Positions 1 through 12,800 of a stretch of DNA of 64,000 nt are shown here, in pieces. Origin of the DNA: Tachypleus tridentatus (lineage: Eukaryota; Arthropoda; Merostomata; Xiphosura; Limulidae); contig NC_134834.1 in assembly GCF_004210375.1 (NCBI RefSeq), forward strand, positions 145,671,009-145,735,008, in the 5' to 3' direction. A program made the position numbers and the translations under genes. The first letter of the stretch is position 1, and every line of letters begins with the position of its first letter. The notes under the pieces were generated by a model. That model was not told the origin of the DNA, did no database searches, and worked only from the letters and a program-made list of their open reading frames with translations.

Positions 1-2613
1 AAAACATGAGTTGTTGCTAATTAAGCATGCTTTGAATTTGATTAGTTTATTAACAATTAAAATGTATGATTGTTTTCTCTACCATGTTAATCAAAACTAC
101 ACATTGTATGTTTATTGTAAACTCAGTACTTTGAGTTTACTTTTATAATTTGGCATCTTAATTCTATTTTGAAAATTAGTTTTCTGTGAGGATGCAAATT
201 GAGAACAGTGCTAACTCTATCCGAGATGGTATGGAAAGTTTGTACCTGTTGCTGACAAAAATGTTCAGCTAATTCTAGTTCCTTTTTCTTTCTTTTTTTC
301 ACATTTCTACATCACATAAAATTATGAAATATGTTGCTCTAATATATCACCAGTTTTGTGATTTTTAAAATTGTAAGGCTTATTTGTTTAACAACTGTTC
401 ATTCTGGATTGCAAGTAATTTGCTCATTTTTCCTTTCATTTTGTTACAGTTTATTGATATCCAAGCATTAAAAGATACTATATGAAATATCTATGTACAA
501 AAGCCATTGCTTCTTAAGTTATGAAAAAGGAACTCTAGATTTTTTGTTTTTTGGCAGCTTAACTTAGCACTAGCAGATATTTTAAGAACAACCAAAATAT
601 TCAGTTACCCAATACATAACATGGGAGAGAGGTTGTTTACATGTATACAAACAGCTTTCACAATAATAATAATAAAAAAATATGTTCTTATAGATATGCA
701 GGACTCAAGTCAGTGAAAGTACAAATGTTTAGGGTTTTGACCATATGTCTGTCAAAAATAAAGGTATGTTTGGAAAAAGATGGTCACTAGAAGAATTTCA
801 TGATGCTTTTCTGCTTTCAGGTTTAAGTAGTGGTTCTCTGGGTTTTATATAAGTGTATAATTAATACACAATTGTATTTTATTACAATTTTTTTGTGGGC
901 CACCTGTGGAGAAGCATGGCTTGTACTCACCAATATAAAATAAATTGATTCAGGAATCTCACCAAATGTTAAAAAAAAACGGACTTAAAATTATGTGTTT
1001 ATAGTATACCCATTATTGTCTAGTTGCATAGAAATCCATAGGTATCCCATCAAGTAACTTGTAAATATTTCAGAGAAATAGTATGAAGACTTGCTTCATT
1101 CTTCAGTTGCTTTATATATGTGATAGTTGAACTGACATATTATGAAAGCACTTGTGTTGCATACTTTTGTTTGAAACACAGATTTCTTTACAACTTTTGG
1201 AGTTGTTAATTGTTACCTGTTACAAAATGATACACTTTTCTTGCTACATTTGGTGAAGATTTGTTGCAGTTCTCTTTCTGGATGGTTCTGATATCCCCAC
1301 TTTGATCCTTATTCCACTGTTTTCACTGCCATTAAGTATAAAGGATATCCTTATTCTGGAAATCCTAAATATGTAATTTGAATAGATAAGTGTTTGGTGT
1401 TGTAAAGAGCTATTACATTCCCATCCCAAAAGCAGTCCTGGTACATGCCATTTCACTGCAACTATATCACCTGCAGTTAATGTATGGCTTGTATCCTTAA
1501 AATCATTATAACACTCTCAACCCTCTGTAAAAAAGGTACAGTTTAAAGTGTGCCATACTTGACTGCAGGCATTGCTTTTGTCAATTGATATTTAAACTGT
1601 GCTGGATGGTGGATAACTGGATTGCATGCATATTAGTGATGAGTATTTTTTTATATACATGCATGGGTTTTAATGAATACTCAGTTTAAGTTTGTAACAT
1701 TTTCAGACTTGGTTTATTGATATCAAACAAATACCAAGGATTTTTGTAAAATTTTTAAAAGAAAATGTACCTGCCTCATGTGGTTGTCAAATGAAATAGC
1801 TCAACTGCTCTTTACATCAATAACTGTAAAATTTGTAACATATATTTTTTATTAATCTGATCTTGCTGTTCAAAGTTAATGTTAGTTTCAACCATCATAA
1901 ACTTCAGTAACAAGCTTAACATATCACATGCAGACAGGATTTAGAGATGCAGTATAAAGTATATAAAAATATTATACCCTATTACAGGTTTTTTGTACAA
2001 GTTAGGCATTGGTGTGTCTAGTATTATCTTTATGAAACTTAAGTCAATATAAATTGAATAAAAAAACAACCATAAATCATTTGTTGGCCCTTTTAGTACA
2101 AGTCCTCAAGAATTGGTTGAATAAAGCAAATTAATTTCCCCTCTGTGCATGTAAAACCATCAAAAGATAAATAGCCATAATGTTTCTTCTGGACTAGGAA
2201 GATCTAGTGTGAATAAACATGGTGACAGGGTTTTAGTTGGTATTACTACACTGTACACATGAAATTGTTAAAAACAAAAAGTACAAAAATACACATCTAT
2301 GTTGGAATCCCCTCCCCCTGCAGGATCTGCTGAAAAATGTTTGGAGTAATAAGTTTTCTTCAGCAAACTAGGTTCCTCCTTGTTTGTATATTTCTAAAAT
2401 ACAATAAATGTTTAGATTACGTTGCCTGTAATGGAACATTGATAGCTTATTTATATAACTCTGATACCTTGTTATTTAGAAGTTGTACATGAACATATAC
2501 TAATGTTTTATTCTTAGGGCACATTATTTCAACCAGCTTGTACTCATGTCAGGTCTTTATTAGGCAATAACTTACATGCTGGCAGGTAAAAAGTTATTTG
2601 AAAAAGAAATTTG
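1..2613. other. AT-rich stretch with no recognisable gene
   Basis: I see no open frame with family resemblance, no exon with convincing splice sites and no recognisable repeat. The sequence is AT-rich with many short A or T runs. It could be untranslated or intergenic DNA of a gene left of the window. The short open frames here look like chance. Confidence 0.5.
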
Positions 2614-2615
2614 TA

Positions 2616-3649
2616 ATATACTCTTTAAAAAAAAGAAACTCAAAAGGCATAATTTGAGACATATTGTTGACAAGTTTATTCCGGGTAGTTCTGTATGACA
2701 TGTGTGAAACTTTGCACATTCACTGCTGAACATCCAAAGTCTGCAAAGGCGAAGTCCACGCTTCACTAGTTGAAGTTTAACGTCACTCAACGTCAATAAT
2801 GAGTATGCCCCCCCGTGAGCATCAATAACTGCTTGGCACCTCCTGCCCATGGAAGCGATGAGATGACGAATCACATCCTGTGGAATGGCTGTCCACTCAG
2901 CCTGCAAAGCTGCTGCAAGCTGAGGTAGAGTCTGCGGTTGAGGTTGTCGCAGACATCAGTCCAACTCGTCCCAAAGATGTTCGATGGGGTTTAAATCTGG
3001 TGATCTGGAGGGCCAGGTAAGAACGTTGATGTTGTGGTGTCTCAAGAAGACAGTGGTGAGTCGAGCTGTGTGAGGATGGGCGTTGTCATGTTGGGTTGCA
3101 CATGGGGCCTAAGAATTTCGTTGATGGTTGCGTACGGTCTGATACGAAATCCTACGCAGTCCTGGTATGGTTGAGGCAGTAGACGTCACAGTGGTGGTCC
3201 TATCCCAAAGGAGGCGTAACCAGATGTAGCGATCGTGTGCGGGAGTGGTCACACAAGGTCTGCGAACGGTCACAAGTTGATCCATGTTGTTGGTGACGAT
3301 TCCATAGCCTTGTGATGGTGCTTGGGTGGACATTCACATTTCTGGCAACATCTGATCGAGATTTGCCTGCTTTCAAGCGACCAATGGCGTTGTTGCGTTG
3401 TGCTTGTCGGTGGCTTAACACTAAGCTATGGAAACTGAGAACCCCTCACTGTTATAGGGATTTTGCACATGTTGCACTTGCACAACATGCGGATCTCTCA
3501 AATTTATTGGACATGAATGCGTTTTGGTGAAAAATCAGTGCCTTAACACGTGTAACATCACATACTCTGAGCTTGTAACGTTATTACATATATTTCTCTT
3601 TAAATTAACAAAAATATCCCTTTTGCATTTCTTTTTTTGAAGAGTATAT
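2616..3649 (-). mobile_element. Internally deleted Tc1-family DNA transposon
   Basis: The ends are inverted repeats of about 32 bp (2616-2648 and 3618-3649, starting ATATACTCTT) flanked by TA dinucleotides at 2614-2615 and 3650-3651, the Tc1/mariner target duplication. The minus strand holds transposase pieces in several frames. Around 3421-3280 is a helix-turn-helix N-terminus (AIGRLKAGKSRSDVARNVNV, then HPSTITRLW). Around 3290-3150 is a second DNA-binding segment (RPCVTTPAHDRYIWLR, GLRRISYQTVRNH). Around 3060-2830 is a catalytic part with DNARPHTARL-like and [14 protein letters not shown] residues and the C-terminal RCQAVIDAHGG. The stretch between the HTH part and the catalytic part, where the first catalytic Asp should lie, is missing, and several frame changes occur. 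It is a dead copy. Confidence 0.85.
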
Positions 3650-3651
3650 TA

Positions 3652-6600
3652 TAAAATACATTTACATGTATTACTTAAAGAAATGTAAGTTTTGGAAGAA
3701 TATAATCTGTATAAACCACTAAGAATAAAAGAAAACCAAAATGGAGATTATAAAATGTACCTGATAATTTTGTTTTAATGTGATAAACTTAGAGAAAAAA
3801 ACGTTTTTGCCAAGCATTAATTACATATGTGTGTCTAATGGACAATTTCATATGATTTGAAGTTAAAGGGTTAATTTTCTTTAATTCCACATATGAAAAC
3901 TGCAAACGTAATTGGAAGCTGTTAAGTTTTTCATATTTTAGACTTTGTTGCTTGTTTTACATGTCCATGTTGGTTTTTATATATATAAAACTGTTTAAGA
4001 TTCAAAGAAAACAGTTCATTGCTGTATTTCTTAAAGTGTACACCTATTAAAAGTGACAAATTCTGTACTTGCAACATTATAAAAGTACTCATTGTTAAAA
4101 AGGGCTTCTCAGTTCAGGACCTTTGGCTGTATAACAAACACATTCAGTGTCTAATAAATTTTGGAAACAATATTACAAATATTTAGAATATTATTTCATA
4201 AATGTTTAAAACTGTGTGTGAATACCCCTTTTTTTTTTTTAGAAATATTCAGTTGCAAGTTAATTTGTAAACTAAACTGTCATAGTGGTGTCATTTCCCT
4301 TTTGTTTCAATAAAACACAAAGAATGAAGCATTGTTATAGATTTATTTCTCAAAAATACTTAAGATGGTGACTGATTTATCATAAGTTGCTAATCCAGTT
4401 CTCATGTAACTTTGACTCTTAAAAAGATAAGGTAGAAATTTAATGGTTGACAATGGTTGCATTAATATGCCTAAATAGTCTGGAAGAAGTGACAAAGTGT
4501 ATTGAGTAAAGAACTGTTTAAAAAAAGTAAATATCTTACAATACAGAACTTTAGAAACTGTACTATTGATCTACAAAGGAAAATTTATCTCATGCTTTAA
4601 TGTATTATGTAGTTTCTCAAAAATGGAACTTGGCACTCAACTTGCAATTTGAAGAAACAGGTTCCAATCCACTTCCCTTTCCAGAGGGGGCTGTTATAGG
4701 TTATGGCCAATCCCACATTCCATAATGAGTAACCTAAGCATTTCTTAGTGAGAGATCCTAACTATCTGCCCTTCCTCTACTCTGTCACTTTTTAGTTGAT
4801 GACAACTACTGAAGACAGCCCTTAAGTAGCTTTGCTCAGAATTCAACAACAAACTAAAGCTCACTAAGTGACACCACTGATCATAATGTAGCAAACTGTT
4901 CTAAACATTTTCTGGAACTTTAATTCCTTTTTTACCAGCAAGCTGTCTTAAACAAAATTATGAAGAAGAAGAAAAAAGACTTAACCATGCAACATATAAA
5001 GTTAAATCTATCAATTATTGTGTTAATAAGTTGTGCTACATTAAACAATTTTTCTTTACATTACCAGTTTAAAAATAGTTAAATATTTTCCTCTAGATGT
5101 TGGAAGTTAATTTTTGTACATTAGAAGTTTGTGTGTGTTCTTATAAATTTCCATATCAAGTTAGATTTATGTACAGATTCATCACACTGTACCTTATGTG
5201 AAGAAATTAAAATGTATACAAATGCCAAGAAATGGAATATGAATTAGTATCACCATGGCAAAGCTATTCAAAATCAATACTTGATTAGTAGTAACTTCTA
5301 GTCAGAGCTATGCATGTACAATGGTAGTGAAAGTCAACCTGGCAATTAGTATTGCTAATTACAGCATTGGGTTGATGTGAGGTGTATGTTATCAGTTCAT
5401 GCTAATGAGTTGTAACAGTCTCGTCCCAATTGTTACGTAGAAATGAGTCAAGAATGTAGCATTTTAAAATTCTTGAGCCATAGTTAACACTAGAATGTCA
5501 GCATTAAATTTTCAGTCATTAACACCAGCTGCTATGGGGTTCACTCTGACCCCATGCTGGCTTTCTGGGATAAAGACCTTAAAGAAAACATTTTGAAGTT
5601 TTGAGTGGAGATCCAGTTTACAAATGAAAGCAAGTGAATTACAGGAAACTGTAACAAATCAGTTACAAATTTCTCAAACTGTCATTAACAGGATGTAGAA
5701 GTGGTTTCAACTGTTGCTACAATGTTGTGTACCTGTTTGCAGCTGTAGCTGGATGTTTTGTTGAGTAAGACAATTACATAACTGGCTTATATTCTATCCT
5801 GCTTACCACAAAGCACTAAATGTCTCATCTGTGATGATACCATGAATGGTACCAGTGAACCAATGATCTATCAAACAATCATCTGTTTATCTAATAGTAA
5901 CACAGAGTCACATGACATTTTATCAGTGCTCTGCTCATCACTGATAAAGACCAGACTGTTAGTGTCATAAGCCTGCTGAGCAAACAATTGCAATACATTT
6001 TTGTGGACAAAATTCAAAACTGGGGGTACATCAGGTTAAATGGTATTACTGAGACCACAAAATATAAACATTATCCAAAGATAACATGCTGTTGCTGTGT
6101 CCTTAAGCGATTAGGCCAAACTTCAGCCTAATGTATGATCATGTCCACCCGACCAACACATTCTTGAATAAAAAGGGAATGGTGTATGAGCTCCCTTTGA
6201 GGCTGTATAGAGTGCTCCCCACATCAAGTATTACTAACCATTAGATGTTTTGGAAATGGCCTTTTGTAAGTGGTTGAAGATGCAAGGTTGGTGTATATTC
6301 AAGAATCTTTTGTCTGAAACAGACCAGAGCAAGTTACCTGAGGAATTGTTTGTCACAGATGCACAGTAAAAGATTTTATAAACATGTTTATTTTTATAAT
6401 ATATACCAAAATTTTAAGAATAAACAAAAATAAAAATTAAAGTAGGCCAAAAAAGATCAACATAATGATAGCTAAATATATGCACAAAACCTTTATTTGG
6501 AGATAAGTAGGTTTGTATTTTTATTTTATAATGTAAAATTAGCACAGCATGGGTTCTGATCTCAGTAGACCAATAATATTTAAGATAATACAATGTTTAA

Positions 6601-8857
6601 TATTGATCAAGACTAGAAAAACCTATAGAACACAAAAAAGGGGAAAATTGAAATAAATTTCAAATATCCACAAGACATCAGTGTATTCATTCTTTGATCA
6701 AACAAAATACTTCACTTGGAATAAAATATAGAAAAAAATCATTTTCTTATGGAAGGGTACAATACTTGATTCGCTTTGAATAACCTTGAAGCATGGAATG
6801 TTAAAACAATACAGTCAAACATGTCACTGTTAGGAATATATCTGAAGAACAAATACAATTTTAGACTACAGATGCTTGAATATAAGCCTATTAAGTTCTG
6901 TTGTGCATAAAGAAAAACTGTGCAAACATATCTTTAGAAAAAATATTACTATCATGGGTTTGATGTTATAATTGTAGCTGTGATTAGAAAATTAAAAACT
7001 CATTTAAACTTGGGAAGTTTTGTTTTCTCAAAGGGATGAACCACTAGTTTTTGCAACATCAGTGTGTGTTTTCCTTTATGCTGTAAAAATGTTACAGTTC
7101 ATAAAAACTTCTCTTAAGTTATGTACATCAAAGGAGAAGGGTTTACACTAAAGATTTTGCACAATTCCTTGGCCACGTGTAAATTCCATTGTAGACACAA
7201 GTTCTGTGGATACCAAGAAACTGTACTTGTTTCTTTAGCATTACACACTTAGACACAATGTATAAAACATTTGCAATATTCTGATTTTTTAATTAAACCT
7301 TTTACACAAATTACTAATCAAACATCAAGTGAGAGAAAGTTTAAACTATTAAAAAATGTATTAACTGCAAAATGTAACTGCCCTCATTAACGTATACACT
7401 TACAAAGAGTCACATATCACAAAACGAGAAAATATTACTGGTTAACTCGCATTAGCTGTACGTTTACAATTTCTGCACGACAAATCCAGGTCTTTTTCAA
7501 CCACTTCTAAGTATTACAAAATAAATTATTTCAAAAACTTGTTAATTCAAACACTATGCTATATTTTTGAAAGAACAAACAGTCTGAAGTAGTTTTTCAT
7601 TTCAGAATATAAAGGAACTTGTCTTAAAACTTTGAACTAAATCTTTAATGAAGTGCTACTTGAGAATAAAATAAAAAAAACAAAACAGTACGAGACATCC
7701 AAATAAAAAAAACAGAAAAGAGAATAAAACAAATGAGAAAATGGAATATTTGCCTTGTTTCCTTACATATTCTGATTGTACATTTTATCAGGTACATACT
7801 AGCTCATGCATATCTGACAAAAAGACAATACCCAAAAGTCATGCAAATACAGTAGTACTGCATGATGAATGTACTATGTCATTCCAGTGTCTACATAATT
7901 TTGGTGGATATTTTATTACATCCTGTGCAAATATCCATCTTAAATGTTGATGAAATTACTCTGCCATGTTTAGTTTCAATGGACAGAACTTCTCAAATGC
8001 TTGTCAAGGGAATCTTTTTAAATATCAAACCACATGTAAAAAGAAATCATGTTTAAATTATTTTAAAGCTTGCAAAAAACTTCCTTCAATCAGTCATTGT
8101 TGCTCTCTATGGTAAAAAAGCTTTACTAATACATAAACTCAAATTACAAATTTAACTGTTTGACAAATAGAATTATTAAAACTATCTAAACTGTAACTAC
8201 TTGTTCACGATTAATTAAATTAAATAAGTAATTTTATCACATTCAATTCAGATGTTTCCAACTCGTGCAAATACGTCTTGCCTTACTTTGTTCTAAGCAC
8301 CAATGTTAAGTGCTGTTTTAATACAGGTAAATGTAAGAGAATACATTGCAACTGAAGTATGTATTAACACTAAAAGAGTGAAACACTTTCTATTTATGTA
8401 TTCTTTCCTAATAATTTTCCATCATATTTGGTTGTTTATGTTGATAATAACTTCTTCTTCAGTCTATTTCATACTTACATTGATTACTAAACACTTGTCA
8501 TCCTTTCTAAATTCATTTTTCCTGTCACTTCACTAGAAACAAACCCTCCAGATATTATCTTTTTATGTTACTTCAAATCACTTTCTCAGTCACAATATTA
8601 TAACACTCTTTCTTTATATTTTTGGAAAACTCAGGACACACACAAACTACTACACTTCTATGCCAAAGTCACAACTTCTATTGATATTGTTTTAATATAC
8701 CATTCAACCCCCATCATTTCTCAATTCTCTCCACAAACTAAAAGCCTTTACTTGCTCATTCTCTGAAATTTCATTTTTCACTTCCAGACGTCTATTAAAA
8801 TATTAATTTACAAGTAGATTTCTGGCATCATACATGTTAATGTCACAAAAATATTGT
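3652..8857. other. AT-rich non-coding stretch
   Basis: No supported gene. A plus-strand AATAAA lies near 4309, so the left part could be the 3' end of a plus-strand transcript, but no coding exon supports that. The right part could belong to a long minus-strand 3' UTR of AGTRAP, which also cannot be shown from sequence. Short open frames (for example 7741-7950 and 8303-8536) resemble no family. Confidence 0.45.
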
Positions 8858-9202
8858 AAGCACCTAGTCCTGTATCTGTGTACCAGTATCAAGTGACAAC
8901 TGTGTAATTTTTATCATCAGACAACAGTAATTAATACCTACAACATAAATGTCATTCAAGACTAGGTGCTTACAAAGTGAAAAATTTGGTCAGAAGAGAA
9001 CAATACTTGATACCTACAATATAAAAAGTCTTAGACTATGTGCTTACAAAGTGACAATTTTGCACTTTTGGTTATTAAGCAACAGTAATTAATACCTACA
9101 ATATAAGAAGTTTTTATACATGACTAGGTGCTTACATAGTGACAATTTTGCAATTTTGGTTATTAAGCAACAGTAATTAATACCTACAACACAAGTCTTG
9201 TA
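8858..9202. repeat. Degenerate tandem array, about four units of 74-88 bp
   Basis: Units starting near 8892, 8975, 9048 and 9137 share the order AAGTGACAATTTTG, then GCAACAGTAATTAATACCTA, then GACTAGGTGCTTACA. The second unit is the most diverged. The left edge (8858-8872, GTAAGCACCTAGTC) is the reverse complement of the repeated GACTAGGTGCTTAC, so the array is bounded by an inverted copy of its own motif. It lies 600 bp beyond the AGTRAP stop codon. Confidence 0.75.
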
Positions 9203-9816
9203 CATTTCTATGATCTAACTAGCAACTATTTAGTGTTGATAAAATAAATCCTGTTATTTCTGAGAAGTGTTAACACCAAGAGCCTCTTAAACATGTTAAA
9301 AAAAAAACTCATTTGCAGAAGAAATTTTGTGAGATCACAAGCTTGCTGCAAAGATCACTATTAGAGCTTGAATAGTTCTGTTCACAGTATATTACTTACT
9401 TACTGCAGTGGTCTCAGTAGTGCTATTATGGTGACACTGTACCAAGTTTCAGCTTACCATATTATAATATCAAATCAATGTTGACCCTAAGTATTAATAT
9501 CAAAAAAAGCTAATTATTGTTTGTAATGGAGATAAGCCTAATACGAAATCAAATAATTTTGGATAAGTCTATGATTACAATTTTTTTTCATATAATGTTC
9601 TTGAAATATGTTTATCTTATAACAAGTTTGAGTTAAATATCTTTAACATAATCAAATGGTTTGAACCAAATAAAATCAGTATAGTTATCAATGAAGCCTT
9701 TGCCACTTCAATATCTTTATAATAATGATGTGAAAAGCTTAGGTTTGCACAATGTATTTAAAGAGTACATGTATGCAAATAACAAACCCAAAGCAAGCTG
9801 CATAAAGATTCACAAG
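9203..9816 (-). other. Probable proximal 3' UTR of AGTRAP
   Basis: This lies immediately downstream of the AGTRAP stop codon on the minus strand and has no other assignment. I found no canonical AATAAA on the minus strand in this interval, so the cleavage site is either further left or uses a variant signal. Confidence 0.4.
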
Positions 9817-12800
9817 TTAAGGATTTTGGTATGGAGGTGGCATACTGGCTGGCATGTAATCATGTGTGGGACTTCCGGTATCGACTGTTGTCTTAGGTAC
9901 ACTCTGCTGGTTATGTTGATCAATGTCATTGTAATTTCCTGAAAAGGAAAAATATTTATATTTGTAATCTAACTGTCAAGGTTCAAGATATCACTGTTGT
10001 GTGACTTTTACAAGGAGTACCTCCCTTCATCAATGCTCCTTCTATACCCATGAGTGAAAAATCCTTATTCAAAGTACACCAAGAAAGTAAAGAGAAAGGG
10101 TGTGAACATGACACTGAGATATCTATCGGAAACAGATTATCATGTAAGGAAAATGTTAACTTTGACACAACAACTCACCTTTGTGAATACATTAGCTAGG
10201 ATCTCATGTTTAAATGTTGCAGGAACTGGATGAAACTACTTTGAAGAGTACCAAAAGGAAACCCATGGGGTGCAAAACCCTATAGCAAGTGCTCCATATG
10301 GGAACATTTGTGGTAGATTGCATCTTTATTTCAATCAGGTTATACTCTTTGCTCTAGGGATATTAATCCAGAGAGAGAAGAAAAGTGAGGAAGGAATTAG
10401 AAATGAATACTCATATTTGTTGCAGGTGTAGAATTTATTGAATAATGGCCACTAGAGGAAGCCTGTATGCTAATGAAGAGGACACAGCCATCTGAGAGTT
10501 TGTACACATGTAGAGAAATTTGGGAACAAACACACCTTACAAAGTATACTTACCTCCATGACCATATTGATCAATACCAGCTCTAAAAGAAGGAGAGATG
10601 TGTGAAGTATCTGTGCACAGCTCCTTACCTATAAGATACTAAAAGTTCATGCAAGTCTCAGGACAAGGACATTAGAGTAAACACAAAATAAGGATACTTT
10701 GAAACTACTGCTCAGCCATTAGCCATTTTAAGCTGTGGGAAATGGATTAATAGGTGATACATCACAATTGAATACTAAGAAATATCAATAACTGTGCAAA
10801 CATAATTGATGGAATAATGTGTTTGAAGGAGTAAGTAAAGAAGAATAGTGTAAGTAAGAGTTTGAAATCCAAATGAATATTGTGATGTATCTAGACAAAC
10901 TGGGATTGTCCATACACAAATATCCCTGGCCCAATTCTCAGTGTTGAAGGGCTTTGTGTTTTAGCACCTTTCAGATTCCAAATGCTGAAGATTTTCCATT
11001 GTGACTGGGAACTGGTGAGTGTCAAGGGTTTCCCATGCTCTAATTGAGGGAAGGAGAGGATTTCACACAGGGAAAACACACAGAATGAGCCCAGATTGTC
11101 ATCAGATCATCAGTCTGAAAAGGTCTTTTACTGAAGACAATGCAATGGGTAAACATATTTTGAAAGCCAGCAAGTGCTAGTCAGAGAAGTGGACAGAAGC
11201 AAAACTCCAGTGTTGGAATTTTTCTTGAGAGTCCATGGATATTGTCTAGATCAGAGTGGAAAAAGTTATATATAAGTACCACAAGTATAACTCCACTGAT
11301 GTTGTGGAACCTGATGCAGTGAGGAAGGAATTAAAAATGAATACTCATATTTGTTGCAGGTGTAGGATTTATTGAAGAATGGCCATTAGTGGAAGCTTGT
11401 ATGCTAATGGAGAGGACACAGCCAAATAGTAGATGATTGATTGTAAGTTAGTCCACATGGCAGCCCATATAAGAGGGGAAAGCTGAAGAAAGGAGACTCA
11501 AAAGAGAATAAATCATCTGCCATCAGGAGGAACTATACAACATATATGAGCTGGTGGATACAATCTGTAATTGGGTAAGAAGGGGGGCCCCAACTGAAGG
11601 AAACATCCCAGTTATATGAAGAGAGTGAGAGAAACCACATGGAGGAAAAATGTGACAAAATACTCACCAGCTTAGGCAGTACAAGAGCATATGTCCAGAA
11701 CAAAAATAACATCAAGAAGAGAAACAAAGCTTACATCATAGGAGTGGTAGCCCCCTAGCTTGTAATACACAGAGCCATTTGTAAAAATTTAAAAGCAGAA
11801 AATATGATGTGAGCAATTATCTTCATTAGCACAAAAACTGTATAGCCCCCTCTGAGAAACCTTCCATGTGCCTATGTTAAAGAATAAAAACAAGAACTAA
11901 AGATTAACATGAATGTGTATATAGCAAGAAATAATTAACCATAACTAAACTTTATCTTCTATGTGTACATGTGAAGAAGTAATGAACTAGAATTATACTA
12001 TTATGCATGTACACATTAAAGAATAAAACCTCTAGAATCAAACATTAATAATTATGTATACATGGCAAGGTATATTCAATTAACTTATTCCATGTGGGTA
12101 CTTTTTCTGCGCGTTTCAAGTTTTTATCATCCAGAGAGAGTTGATATTGAACAGTTACGTACAATCAAATAAAACAAAATTAAAAGGAAGGACTGCATGA
12201 AAAACAGCAAATCCAAACCTGTGATTAATGATAATTTGTTACAAACAAAAACAAGCCCAAATAAAAATAAACATTGTACCAATTGAGACAATCCACAGGA
12301 TACAGGTTATAATATATAAAACAGACTTGCATCTGGATGATCTGAAGAGCCAATTTTTTTATATTATTAGTTGTATTCTAAAAGTATTTTTTCAATAATT
12401 CAACAGTTTGTTTATTTACAGACAAGAAAAATAAGGAGTTAAACAACTACAAATAAAGAAAACTTACAAAGACTGCTATTATACTAAAAGTGTTGTGCAA
12501 TTTGTTTCATGATTCAACCAAAGTTAAATCACAACCAATGTAATAATTGTGTTTTTTCTTTAATACTGGGTTTATTTTGTATTTTTAAAGACACTGGAGA
12601 TGAACAAATATGAAAAATAAATCACTAACCTGATGGTAATCCTGGAATACCAAGGTCATCGTAGCGACCACCTCTTTCATGAAAGATCTTCAGCAAGACA
12701 AAAATTGACACTACCCTCAGAATGAGGTTTAAGATGCACATGCTAAATTCATAAGCTAAGGAACTTTTGCAATAAACCTTCTGGGTTGGACTTTTCAGCT

